This document shows, piece by piece, positions 9,926 to 20,920 of a DNA stretch of 64,000 nt (position 1 is the first letter of the stretch; each line of letters starts with the position of its first letter). This stretch comes from Agelaius tricolor. Taxonomy: Eukaryota; Chordata; Aves; Passeriformes; Icteridae. The DNA lies in the NCBI GenBank assembly GCA_023055355.1, contig JALJCS010000029.1, positions 2,356,001 to 2,420,000 on the forward strand. Reading direction: 5' to 3'. The translations under genes and the position numbers were made by a program. The notes under the pieces are model-generated. The model saw only the letters and a list, made by a program, of their open reading frames with translations. It was not told the origin of the DNA and did no database searches.

Positions 9926-12900
9926 TCCTCAAGCACAGCTCTGTTTGGTCAGGGATGTGATGTCTCACCCGTGCCAGCCTCAGCCTCGGTCCCAGCCCTG
10001 CCCACGTCCCCACAGGGTGGGAGCTGTCCCTGCTTCTGCCTCTGGCTGTTGCACCATGAGAGCAGCAGGGAGATAAAAGGAGAGCAAGGAGATAAAAGTG
10101 CCCACAATTTTTGGGAGGTGGCACGTGGAGCCCAGAGACCCATTCCACTGAAGGAAGCAATAAATCCCAGCTCTGGGAGCGTGCTGGAGCAATCCTGCTT
10201 TGCTGTCCCCTCCCCATGCTTTGCACTGGCCCCATCCCTGTTATCTGCTCATCCTGAATTGCACGGGAAACATTCATGTGGGAAAATAATCCTTTCACCA
10301 GGCCAGCTGAGAAAAATAGCTATAATTAAAAACAATGATGCACTGGGTTTCGAGCAGTGGTCTTTATTTCCCGTCAGGCTGCCAAAGACCAGGCCAATTA
10401 ATCTGTTACAGGTGGGAGTTTATTTTAATATCATGTTGAAAGTCAACCAGGCTGTTTGGCTTCGTTTTCCACCATCTGACTTGGTCCTCCTGCCCTCTTG
10501 CCTTCATTAGTGGGAGACAGTAAAGAAAATTACAGTCTGTCCTACTCAAGGCAGCTGTGCTGGGAGGGTTTTTAAAAATACAGAAGTAAATACCAGTGAC
10601 CTGGCAATTACTGGAGCATTGTTTATTCCAGTGCTAAATGCAGAAGCCACAAACCTGTTAAACTGTAGGAACATGGAAACCCATTATAAGGGAGATTAAA
10701 GCAGCTAGCCTTTGAAATAAGAGTTTGTTTTGTTTCAAGGTGATGCACACAGGATTGTTTCTTTCTTCCTGATGCTTTTAACTCTCCCCTCTGTAGTGTC
10801 ACATGGAATTCACACAGAGAGATGAGGATGCTCGATCTGTGGAGGGATATTCCCAGACAATTAGCTTAAAATAACCTTCCCTGGCTGCACCCTCGGGTTG
10901 GGATACACTGAACTGATTAATATTACCTGGTTTGACAAAGCAATTCATTAGTGGGCAAGCAGAGGGTGATGGTGGATGTGGTGGCCAGGAGAGCTGGACC
11001 GGGGAGCAGGCTGTGTTTGCCTCTTCAATTTCCTTCAGCTGTGGGAGCTGGTGAATCTTGGAAAACAATGAAGCGGAATTTATTCTGATTTAAGTACCTT
11101 TTTAATGCTCAAATGCATGAATTATCTTCCTGTTAATTGGAGGATTTGAAATATCAGTGAGCATATGCACAGCCTTACCTCGGCTGTTCCCTGGCAAAGG
11201 GTAAAGGCAGAAAGGGCCTTGCAGGGAGATGGGGGATGCAGGGCAGCTGCAGCCAGGGGAGGCTGTGCCATGCAGTGCTGGTGCTCTCAGCCTCACCCAG
11301 CCTCTCACCAGGCTGGGCAATGCCTGGGAAAAGTCACCCCTTCCTCCAGGGCTGTGGATGGGCTGAGGTGGGCGAGCAGGGGCCCTGCTGGCTCCTGCCA
11401 GCTCTGCAGAGGGAAGCTCTGGCTCCAGCAGTGGAACTGCAAGGAAAGCTCAGCTGCAGGTTTAAGGGGGCTCGTTTCTGAGAGAGAAAAGCGAGGTTTG
11501 TCTCACCCTTGCCTTACCTTTGTGTAAAAGCCTTTCATTCAAGCTCCTGCTAAGGCTTTGTTGCTTTGTGTGCTGGGAGGAAAGGGAGACCTGGGTCCCT
11601 CCCTGAGCATCCTCCTGACAAAGCCTTGCTCCTCCTCCCTGCCAGAGGAGCTGCTTCCCGTGGCCAGAGCTGATCATTTCCCTCTGTTCCCTTTGCTGTG
11701 GATGTGTAGCACTCCTGCCTTTCCCTGATCTGGAGACAGCCCAGGAGCATTTCCCCATCCACCACGCTTTCATTACTCGATTTATCTGTTCGGTGGCTGC
11801 AGTGAGAATTAGTTATTAGCAGTGCCCTAATCCTCAGTAGCTCACTTCATTTGACTGGAGCCAGGGCCAGATTTTAATCTTGGTTGTAGTGGTGTAAATC
11901 CTCAGTCAGCTTCAGTGGAGTCGACCCAGGCTTTATAACAGTGTGAGCAAGATAAGAGTCCTCTGTGTCCCTTCCTCCACGGAGCCCTTGGAGGGACTAA
12001 GTCAATATCTACCCCCATTCTCATAAATCTGTATGAACTTGGCCAGTATTCCCCTAGGGAATGCAAATCAAGATGGGAAATTTCCCCCCCTTTCATTTCA
12101 ACAGGACTATCTCAGGAAAATATAAATCTAAGTATTAACTTGAGCTGCCAGCCCAGAGGGTCACAAACTCAGGGAAAATGGTTCTGCCATGCCCTGTTAA
12201 CTGGGAGTGCTCCCCAAAAGATAGGAGAAGATGAGGTTGGAGGGGGGAAACAGCTGGCAGTGGTGATAAGGCTCTGCTGGAGCCGGGGGTGTGCAGCTGC
12301 ACCTACTGCTGCTGAGGCTGGCTGGAGCCTGTTAAAATGCTGCTTTAACCACAGGAGGGAGGCTGAGATGGGCTCTTCATGCAGGAATCTGCCCGTGGGA
12401 CAGGCATGTGGAGTAGGAGGACACCTCTGGGTGTGGTGGCTGTCAGAGGGAAGCTCTCCCAAGGTATGCTGGAGCCTGGAGTGGGCTGGTGATGGAGCAG
12501 AGACATCCACCAGCCTGGCACATCTTTGGCTTGGCATTCTTCAGTAGTGATTTCCCACTCTGGCTCAACTGAAGTCCCAGAGAAGAGCAGGATGCCTTGG
12601 GAGCAGAGCTGGAGGGCAGCTCACAGGGCAGGGAGGGGAAGAGCCCATTGACACCCAAGGCTTCCATGGATGGTCCTCGCAGTGACCACTGATGTCTAAA
12701 ACCCACAACAGCCGTGGCCAGCTCTGTTATCCAGCCCTGTCATCCACATGTAGATTTACCAACACAGCAGGCATTAGCATGTCCAGGCAGAGCACTGAAA
12801 AGTACCTTGGCTTGTTTATTAAAGAGCACATTTCTCCCCAGATCACCAGCTGACAGAGCCCTTGGAAGGTTAAGCTTGCATCCTAGTTCATATTTCCTTG

Positions 12901-13561
12901 CTCCTTATAACAAAATTACCCAATTCATTCAAGTCATGGATTTTTCTGCAGCTGAAGCAGTTTCCCAGAGGAAGTTGTCATGCAGGCTCACAGTTATGGA
13001 AATGCCAGAGTTATTTCTGACACCAGTAAATAATAGTTCTCTATGCACTGACACTGTTTTCTTACCTTACCAGGCTGGGGCTGGAGCCGTGATTTAGATG
13101 TTTGCAGCTGATTAGCATTTTTGGGACTGTGGTAAGCAATTTGTGCAGTGTGTTTCAATCTTATTTTATGCACAGGAAGGAGGAAAAAAGTGATTAGTGC
13201 TCTTTGGAAAGAAATGTCTGCTAAATTGTTCTGATCAAGGTAAATCAAGACATCCCCTGGAATGATCTGGGAGCCAGTCCTCCCCCACAGCTACTCCCCA
13301 TTCAAAGGAAAATGAAGACCTTGTGGTTTTGTTTGCTGGGGTTTTGTGCTATTTCTGCCAGGGAAAGAAAGATCTTTCTCCTGCAAAATCTTTTTTCCTG
13401 AGATAGGGAAAATAGGATCTAGCCTCTTGCATCAGGAGATGTCAGTGCATGTAGAGGGCTGAAAAAAGCCTTGGGGAAAGTGCTCATGCCTCAAACTCTG
13501 GAACCTCTCTAAACTCAGCCCTGAGATGGGGATGCCTGTGAGAGGAGAGGGCTGAATGTGC
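9926..13561. other. Non-coding, mostly single-copy
   Basis: No gene recognised in 3.6 kb. The part from 10290 to 10740 is AT-rich with TAATTAAAA, AATTAATC and TTAAAGCAGCTAG motifs and could be regulatory. The part from 11160 to 11770 is GC-richer and gives overlapping frames without protein character. One copy of a 55-bp duplicated sequence lies at 12109. Confidence 0.5.
12109..12163 (+). repeat. 55-bp direct repeat, copy A
   Basis: This 55-bp sequence recurs at 14624-14678 in the same orientation with a single base difference (TCTAAG here, TCTAGG there). It begins ATCTCAGGAAAATATAAATC and ends GCCAGCCCAGAGGGTCA. The flanks of the two copies are unrelated. Confidence 0.9.
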
Positions 13562-13848
13562 CATGGAATCAAGGATCATGGAATGGTTTGGGGTGGAAGG
13601 GACCTTAGAGCTCATCCCATTCCACCCCTGCCATGGCAGGGACACCTTCCCCTGTCCCAGGCTGCTCCCAGCCCCATCCAGCCTGGCCTTGGGCACTGCC
13701 AGGGATCCAGGGGCAGCCCCAGCTGCTCTGGGCACCCTGTGCCAGGGCCTGCCCACCCTGCCAGGGAGGAATTTCTTCCCAAAATCCAACCTAACCTTGC
13801 CCCTGTCAGTGTGAAACCATTCCCCTTGTCCTGTCCCTCCTTGTTCAT
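13562..13848 (-). mobile_element. CR1 LINE, 3' end, antisense
   Basis: Reverse complement of the common CR1 tail. It begins with the terminus at CATGGAATGGTTTGGGGTGG and includes CCATGGCAGGGACACCTTCC, CCAGGGATCCAGGGGCAGCC and CAGGGAGGAATTTCTTCCC. It extends to the ATTCCCCTTGTCCTGTCCCT block near 13840. Overlapping frames on both strands here are repeat-derived. Confidence 0.95.
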
Positions 13849-15343
13849 TTAATGAGTCCCTCTTGGGGCACCCCAGGACTGCTCCTGGGGAATCTCACAA
13901 CCATCTCCTGGGCATGGGATGCTTCCCAGCTCCAGCTGGAATAGATTCTGTGTATCTCCCCCTGCCATGAACACTTGGTTTCCCTTTGCCCAAAGCCCAG
14001 CAGGAGCTGTAGGACACAGGGAATCCCTGCTCAGCTCCCACACAGCAGCAGCACCACCATGCCAGGGACTGGGATGAGGGTCCAGGTGGCAGCAGGGACA
14101 GGAAAACACCCCAAAAAGGACTGGGTGTGAGCCACCAGGGGCTGTTTTGTCTGCACAAGAGATGATTGAGGAGAGCCACAGGAATAATCTTCCAACACAG
14201 AAACAACTGGTGGCAGAAGGGAAGAAAGCTTCTCTCCGTGTCCACAGAAGATTGGATAAAAAATAATAAGCTTAAATTGCAGCAAGGAAATGTTAAGAAA
14301 GACATTAGATATAGCTTCCTGAAAAAGAAATGAAATAAAAATATAGCTTTACAAAATCTCAGTTGCTGCAGGTGCTTAAGCACTGCTTAGACAAACTTAG
14401 TCCAGGTGTGGCAAAAGGGTAGAAGTCCTGTCAGACAGGCTTGGTGATGCACTTGCTGTTCAGTCAAATCATCCCCATGCACAGCCATGGAAAACTTGGC
14501 CTAAAAGAGCATCCACTGGCAAAGAAACCAAACAGCACAGGCTCCCAAGCTCTTTGCTCCTGTTCCTCACCTGTGTTGGGAGTTCCTGAGCAAATCTCCT
14601 CTGCCCAGGATTATGTTTCACCCATCTCAGGAAAATATAAATCTAGGTATTAACTTGAGCTGCCAGCCCAGAGGGTCATAGCCATGGGGCAGCTCACAAG
14701 CCCCACTGCCATGCTGAAATTGAGAACTCTGTGGTAATTAATGCAGGACTTCTGCATCCTAGGGCTGTTTGACCCTGCTGCGAGATGAGGATGTAAAATT
14801 AACTCAGAGCTCTGGCTTGGGCTCCTCTCTGGCTCTGGGAAGCTCCTCTCCAGCTGGAAAGGAGGAGCTTGGTGGTGATTGTTTGAGATCAGAGCTATTC
14901 CTGCAACCTGGCTGTCCTGTGAACCTCAGCTTCATGCTCTGCCTCCCTCAAAGCACTCCCACCAGCTTTGGTGTTGGTTTCTGAGTCCCCTGCTCTGTCC
15001 CTGAGGCAGTGGAGCTGTGGCTGCTGTGGCTCCCTCCGTGCCTGGCACCCCTTTGTAATTATCTCCAACCCAACTGCTCATTTCCAGCAGAACTTTAAAC
15101 ATTGCTCCCTTTTATGTAGCACAGCTTTTTAATTTCCCTCCCTAACAGAAGTGATTGTTTATGTTGTAAATGCCACATTAGGCCCTGTGAAATGGAGATG
15201 GAATTGATTTTCATTTTGGAGATTTCACAGCTTGCCCCAGAACTTTTCCTGTTGATTGCTGGTGCTGGGGAGGCCCAGGAGTCAGGAATGGCACGTGCAG
15301 TGGGGGATGTACAAACACCAGAGTCTTCCTCCAAGTGTAGCTC
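13849..15343. other. Non-coding, single-copy
   Basis: No exon is recognised. A 162-codon minus frame (13895-14383) is rich in F, L, P and W and lacks a domain. Copy B of the 55-bp repeat lies at 14624. Confidence 0.5.
14624..14678 (+). repeat. 55-bp direct repeat, copy B
   Basis: Partner of the sequence at 12109-12163, 2.5 kb away on the same strand, with 54 of 55 bases identical. The next bases (TAGCCATGG here, CAAACTCAGG there) do not match, so the ends are sharp. Confidence 0.9.
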
Positions 15344-15612
15344 ATGGATCATGGAATGGTTTGGGTGGGAAGGGACCTTAAAACCCACCCAGTTCCACCC
15401 CTGCCATGGCAGGGACACCTTCCCCTGTCCCAGGCTGCTCCAAGCCCTGTCCAGCCTGGCCTGAGACATTTTCAGGGATGTAGGGGAAACTTCTCTGGGC
15501 ACCCTGTGCCAGGGCCTCCCCACCCTGACAGAGAAGAATTTCTTTCTAATATCCAATCTAAATCCCCATATTCCAGCTTGAAGCCATTCCCCCTTGTCCT
15601 GTCACTGCAGCT
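15344..15612 (-). mobile_element. CR1 LINE, 3' end, antisense
   Basis: The common CR1 tail on the minus strand, from CATGGAATGGTTTGGGTGGG to CCATTCCCCCTTGTCCTGTC. It is more diverged than the copy at 13562, with a small deletion in the segment around 15470-15495. It lies about 150 bp from a CR1 in the opposite orientation. Confidence 0.93.
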
Positions 15613-15759
15613 CCTATGGGATTCCCCTTCTCACCCAGCTCAGTCCAGCCCTGTTACAGCTTCCAGGACTCAGTCAAGGAGCTGCCTGGTGATTTCTTTT
15701 TTCTTGAGAGGGATGCTTGGATCAAACTCTCCCTTCCCAACTCTGACAATGAGGAGGGG

Positions 15760-15877
15760 GAACACAAACCCTGTGAGGAACCACTGAGGGAGCTGGGGGT
15801 GCTCAGCCTAGAGAAAAGGAGACTCAGGGGTGACCTTATCACTCTGCAGCTCCTGAAAGGTGCCTGTGTTCAGGTGG
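15760..15877 (+). mobile_element. CR1 LINE, 5' part of a copy split by an LTR
   Basis: The plus frame reads [20 protein letters not shown], the conserved C-terminal segment of CR1 ORF2. The CR1 sequence stops at CAGGTGG (15871-15877) and picks up at AAGGTGGGGCTGGGCTC (16259 on), which would be the next bases of an unbroken CR1. An antisense LTR fills the gap. Confidence 0.85.
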
Positions 15878-16259
15878 TTTTGGAAAATCAGAGCCTCAAT
15901 GCAGGGAAGAAATTATGAGGAGGACTCTATGACATCAGAAGGCTAATTAATTACTTCATCATACTGTATTACTCTACACTATATTACACTACATCTAAAC
16001 TGAAACTGCACAAGCACTCAACAAAACCTCTGACTGTCTCCTGACCAGCTGTCAGGACACAGAGTGCAGAGATTGGTCAAGAAAACAAAACACTCACACC
16101 AGAATCTAATCAAGCAAATTCCTTCAGGTAAATAATCTTCTAACACATTCCACACGTTCCAAAACACAGGAGGAGTAAATGAGATAAAAATTGTTTTGAT
16201 CATTCTTTTCTCTGCTTCTCTCACTGCTTCTCTCAGGTTCAGAGAATGTGAATCTCACA
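15875..16259 (-). mobile_element. Solo LTR inserted in a CR1, antisense
   Basis: The 380-odd bp between the two CR1 halves are AT-rich and unlike CR1. On the minus strand they open TGTGAGATTCACATTCTC and close CTGATTTTCCAAAACCA, giving the TG...CA ends of an LTR. The hexamer AGGTGG flanks the insert at 15872-15877 and 16260-16265. If that is the target-site duplication, the insert is 15878-16259; if the TG...CA ends are used, only AGG repeats, so the left boundary is uncertain by 3 bp. No internal retroviral sequence remains, so it is probably a recombined solo LTR. Confidence 0.72.
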
Positions 16260-16556
16260 AGGTGGGGCTGGGCTCTTTCTCCAGCAGCACTGACACAACC
16301 AGAGCACACAGCCTCGAGCTGCACCAAGGGAAATTTAGGTTGGATATCAGGAAAAAGTTTTTTACACAAAGAGTGATAAAGTTCTGGAATGTTCTGCCCG
16401 GGGAGGTGGTGGAGTCCCCATCCCTGGGTGTGTTTAACAAAGCCTGGATGTGGCACTGGGTGCCAGGGTTCAGTTGAGGGGTTGGGGCTGGGTTGGACTC
16501 CATGATCTTGAAGGTCTCTTCCAACCTGGTCATTCTGTGAATTCTGTGAATTCTGA
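16260..16556 (+). mobile_element. CR1 LINE, 3' part of the split copy
   Basis: Continues the CR1 interrupted at 15877. The plus frame still reads RLDIRKKFFTQRVIKFWNVL and then EVVESPSLGVF, the C-terminus of CR1 ORF2. The tail ends GGACTCCATGATCTTGAAGG, then TTCCAACCTGG and ATTCTGTGA repeated twice and a half. The 9-bp terminal unit differs from the 8-bp unit usual in CR1. Confidence 0.92.
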
Positions 16557-16796
16557 GGTGGGTCCAAGTCAACCCATCCACATGAGATCCAGGCCTTGGC
16601 ATGTACCAAGGCCTTGCTCTTGGTTGCTCCATGTTTGTGAGAATGGATGTATTTACCCTGTAGTAAACAGGTAGGGTGTGTAGCCTGCTATGTATTGGTT
16701 GTTACAGTAGCAGTATTACTAACAGTGCCTTCACTGTGTGCAGCACATGATGAATAAGACCATCAAAGTTTTTACAGATCAGGAAAGAGGGGGAGA
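16557..16796 (+). mobile_element. Endogenous retrovirus, 3' internal end with polypurine tract
   Basis: This segment sits directly upstream of an LTR and ends in a polypurine tract, AGGAAAGAGGGGGAGA at 16781-16796. Such a tract primes plus-strand synthesis and always abuts the 3' LTR. No open frame of note remains. The upstream part of the provirus is missing, since CR1 sequence lies immediately before it. The left boundary is unclear. Confidence 0.6.
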
Positions 16797-17258
16797 TGTG
16801 AGAAATGGACTTGTAAGGAATTCTTAAAACCTGACAGAAAGCTCACACAGTCTTGTACATCTGTATGCAAACTCTGAGATAAGGTGTGCTGGCTTAGGAA
16901 GGCCATGGAATAGAGATGACATTGTGGAGAGAGAGATTGAGCTAGAAACAAGTCTCAACAAGCTTCAAAATATGGCCTTGCAAAAAGACCAGATATTTTG
17001 GAGAATTAGAACTGTGAAAGATGCATTGTAGCAGGACACGTGGGGTAAAAATATGGATGATTGGTGTTAGAAGTAATAGCAGCTTTGTGTGGCAACAGCT
17101 AATAGGCTGAAAAACATTTCTAAGGTATTGTAACCAGGAAATAGGCTGGCTTCTGATAGAATGGCATTGAGTTTTACATCTCTTATGTCTCACCCTTCAT
17201 GGAGACTGATAATGGAATAGAATCTTTTAAAACTCCTCTCAGTTGCCCCATCTCTGTA
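16797..17258 (+). mobile_element. LTR of an ERVL-like element (3' LTR)
   Basis: Begins TGTGAGAAATGGACTTG immediately after the polypurine tract. Near the 3' end it carries CTTATGTCTCACCC, then a polyadenylation-like GGAATAGAATC at about 17214, then AAAACTCCTCTCAGTTGCCC. This order matches the R-U5 of songbird ERVL-type LTRs as I remember them. The last few bases are not clear; the CA end may be lost. The subfamily cannot be named without a library search. Confidence 0.68.
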
Positions 17259-20200
17259 AAAGCTGGGAAAACCAACAATGTTCTAGTGGGGCAAGCCATG
17301 GAGATAGTTCTTTTTTAGGCAGAGATGTGATGGAAACGCTTTTCCTCACCTGTGCTTGCAGGATCAGGACAAGCTCTGAGGAAAAGGAAGCTGTGTGTGT
17401 CACCTTCCTGTAGAACAGTGGGATCACCAGTGCCCACTGTCCAGCTCCTGTCACCAAGGATGGGAACACACCTTGGGGATGTAAACTCCTGTAAAATCCT
17501 TAGGGATGGTATCCTTGGTAAGATCCTTGGGGATGTAAAAATCCCTCATGTAGGGAGCAGAAGGAGCTCTGCCAATTTACAGGGCCGCAAGGATGTGATT
17601 CCCTATCCCATCTTAGCCCAAGCAGTAGGAATTGTAGAGGTCAGGGATGGTTTTTTTGGTCCCCAAACTTCATGGAAGTTCCTCTCAGCTGCTGCAGCTC
17701 CTTCTTTTAACACAATGCTTGTGTTTGATCACCCTGATCCCAATGGATCCCAGGCAGGGCCCTCACAGTAAATCATCCCAGCAGCCCAAAGGCTGAAATA
17801 TGTTTGCATCCCCCATTTCTCCAGGAATGCTACAGAAAGAATCAGCTCATAAATAATGAGGCTTGAGCACGGGAAGTTCATAAATGCCAGGGCCTGTTGA
17901 ACCATTTGCTGCCAATAATTCATTATTTTATAGAGGACAAAGGGAAAAAATGCACGATTCTCCTATCACCTTAAAAAGTGAATTAAAAGTAGCTGCAGAA
18001 TAATCTGTCCTGTTCCCAAAATGCATTTTTGGAGCAGACTTCCTCAATTCCCATGTAAATACAAACCCCCCTCTGGCACTGGAGCTGGATCTGCCCATGT
18101 GAGCGCAGAAGGGAGGCAGAAGGATCCGAGTAAGTGGCATGAAGACAATTTGCTTGGACCGGGGAGGAAGATGCACTCTGACAAGGATAGATGGAATGAG
18201 GTTGTTGCCAGAGAAAATCTCAAGGAATTGTGAGCCAAGTTGGGGGGAGCCTTGGATGCAGCGAGCATGCAAATCTCCTTGTGTTTTTTGGTTTTGAAGT
18301 AGTAGCAGAGCAGGCAAGGGGAGGGAGGGGGCTAGAAAAATCCAAAGAAGCTTTGTCAAGTCTGACATTCCTTTTGCATCCAAAAGTGGGTATTGATTTT
18401 CCACCCGTGACTGCTATAAATGAGAATTTCTGTGTCGCAGCTCAGGCCCGCTCTCCTTGTGTTTCTTATCTCTTTAAATATGATTACCTGCACTTCATGG
18501 CTTCACAGGCAAAATTGTAATGAACTTTGCCAGCCCAGGCAGCCCCACATTGCCGTGGTGTGCGTGAGCAAATGAGTTCCACCAGTTCCTCCTGCTCTGT
18601 CTCCGGGCTACAGGTTTATTGACTTTCCGCTAATTTTCTTGTCAGGATAATTCTCCCAATCAAGATTTAAAACAAACTGGGAGGTTACTAAAGTGCTGGT
18701 AGTTCAAGTCCTAAAGCTTTTTGTTTTGACTGAGAGACCTTTGAGCATTTGGGTTATGGGGGGTAGATGAGGGAAGGGGATGGGTGAGGGGGTTGTGCTT
18801 GATTTTGGTCTGGTGCAAAGCTTTTTGTGGAGGGAGTGGGTTGTTTGTTTAGAGCAAATCCCTTCTTCCATGCCAACATCTGCTGCTCTGTATTTGCTCG
18901 CAGGGGAAACTATAAAAAAAAATAGAAAAAGAAAGAAAGAAATAGATTATTCCCACTGCATCAACCTACAGGCATCTGCTGGCTGCAATTTTCTTCAATT
19001 TCTTGCCGTGAAAAGCAAGAGCGTTCATTTTGTAAGTGCTGCTTTTGTGTGTGACCTATATTTTGAAAACTGATGGGGTCACCACCTCCCTCCTCCCAAC
19101 CTGTTGAACCAAAGAGTGTCTGAGATCTCTCCTAGATTGTATTTATCTCAGAGATTATTTAAAAAGCAAGGTAGCTATTACTAATAAGACGGTGTTGTTC
19201 TGGTGAGGTTTGATTTTTTGCTTTTTTTTCCCTCTCCCCTTTACTCTCCTTTGGAGATGAAAATCCCAGCCTGGCTCCACCTGACCAGGAAAGTGCTTCC
19301 TTTGCTGTCTCCATCCTTCAGAGCTGATTTAAAAGCACATAATCTCCCTCCACTCATCATCTCCTGGCCCTCTTTGGTTTCCCTCCCGTGGGTTGCTATT
19401 ACGCTGGCTGGCGAGAGTCGGGAGGTGTCGGAGCCTGTCAGGTACATTTGAAGACATCCCATTTGTGCATATGGATACACACATTGCAGCTCTCCAGTTG
19501 CTTAATGACACATCTCATTCCCCTTGGATTGGAGCTTGGATTGGCACAGGCAGAGCCAGGTGAGCTGCAGCAGCCCAGATCCATCCGTGTTCAGCACTTC
19601 TTTTGCTCTTTATCAACTTTGGGGTCTTTTTTTTCCCTGTCAGAAGTTCCTCTTTTTTTTTTTCTTCCCCTTTAATCTCACTTTCTATTAAAAGTCTTCC
19701 CAGAGCTAATGTAATAAATTTAGATCCAAAGCCAGATGCATAGCAAAACTTTTGGCAGAGAATACTCTATCAGAAGACATTGCAAATGAAATATGCTTCC
19801 CCTTGGGGATTATTCTACAGTTTAATTTAATTTGATATTTCAAATTAAATTAATTCAAATGGTTATGCAGTTTCCAGGGAAAACAGACTTCATTTATGAT
19901 GTTCTGCCACCAAATTGTTTTGCTCCTATCATATATCTTATATTGTTAACTGGGAATGATAAGTAGTGACAACGTAGGATTTTTTCATGCCCTTTGTTTT
20001 GCAATTCCCATCCTAAAGGGAACAGAAACATCTCCTTATGCAGGGGTTTCTCTGTGGGGTTATTCCAGCATTTCCACTGAAACCTTACTGTGGCTGAAAA
20101 TTAGATTTTCATCAAAATGTGGCTTAAAAAAACAATAATGTGTTTCCTTTGAGAAGGTTTTGGGTTCGTGGGACTCCTACCTCTTGCCTGGTTTCAATTC

Positions 20201-20384
20201 ACAGAAGAAAAAATACCAACTCTTTGTTTGGGATTGGGGTTTTGATCTTCCAGACTTTATGGCACGGGCAGGAAGGATGTGAGGAAAAAGGTCTGAGATG
20301 CTTTTCTAGCTTATTCTGTTGGTTTGGGATTGGTTTGGACACTCTTGGAGACTCAAAAGCAGCGTGGGGAGGACCTTGGGGGAG
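17259..20384. other. Non-coding, single-copy
   Basis: No gene recognised in 3.1 kb. At 17471-17547 there are imperfect repeats of a CCTTGGGGATGTAAA-type unit. The part from 18590 to 18720 and from 19690 to 19960 is AT-rich. A perfect hairpin lies at 19822. Confidence 0.5.
19822..19853. repeat. Perfect inverted repeat, 14-bp arms, 4-bp loop
   Basis: The left arm TTAATTTAATTTGA (19822-19835) and right arm TCAAATTAAATTAA (19840-19853) are exact reverse complements around TATT. The arms are all A/T except one G/C pair next to the loop. There is no adjoining gene for which this could be a terminator. Confidence 0.9.
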
Positions 20385-20920
20385 CTGATTCTGCCCCTCT
20401 CAGGTGAGACCCCACCTGCAGAGCTGCCTCCAGCTCAGGGGTTCCAGCACAGGAAGGAGCTGGAGCTGCTGAAGGAGTCCAGAGGAAAGGGAAATGATTA
20501 CAGGAATGAAGCACCTTTGCTGTGAGGAAAAGCTGGGAAATTTGGGATTACTCAGCTTGGAGAAGAGAAAGCTCCAGGGAGATCTAATTGTGTCCTTCCA
20601 GAACCTGAAGGGATCCTAAAAGAGAACTGGAGAGGCACTTGAGACAAGGGCCTGGAAGAATGGGACAAGGAGGAATGGCTCCCAGTGCCAGAGGGCAGGG
20701 ATGGATGGGATATTGGGAATTGGGAATTGTTCCCTGGGAGGGTGGGCAGGCCCTGGCACAGGGTGCCCAGAGCAGCTGGGGCTGCCCCTGATCCCTGGCA
20801 GTGCCCAAGGCCAGGCTGGACAGGGCTGGGAGCAGCCTGGAACAGAGGAAGGTGTCCCTGCCATGGCAGGGCCGGAATAAGAAGAACTTTAGGCTCCCAT
20901 CTAATCCAGGCCATTCCATC
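20385..20920 (+). mobile_element. CR1 LINE, extended 3' copy
   Basis: Covers the CTCAGGTGAGACCCCACCTG block of ORF2, AGGAAGGAGCTGGAGCTGCT, the GGAGAAGAGAAAGCTCCAGG segment, and the tail with GGATGGGATATTGGGAATTG and AGTGCCCAAGGCCAGGCTGG. The terminus CCAGGCCATTCC is degraded. It is the sense counterpart of the copies at 7590 and 61555. Confidence 0.93.

Noticed and set aside
9884..10510. 208-codon plus frame
   Set aside because: Low-information sequence rich in S, P and L, with no domain. The minus strand is equally open (177 codons).
18640..18730. tRNA B-box-like GTAGTTCAAGTCCT
   Set aside because: No matching A box or cloverleaf arms upstream.
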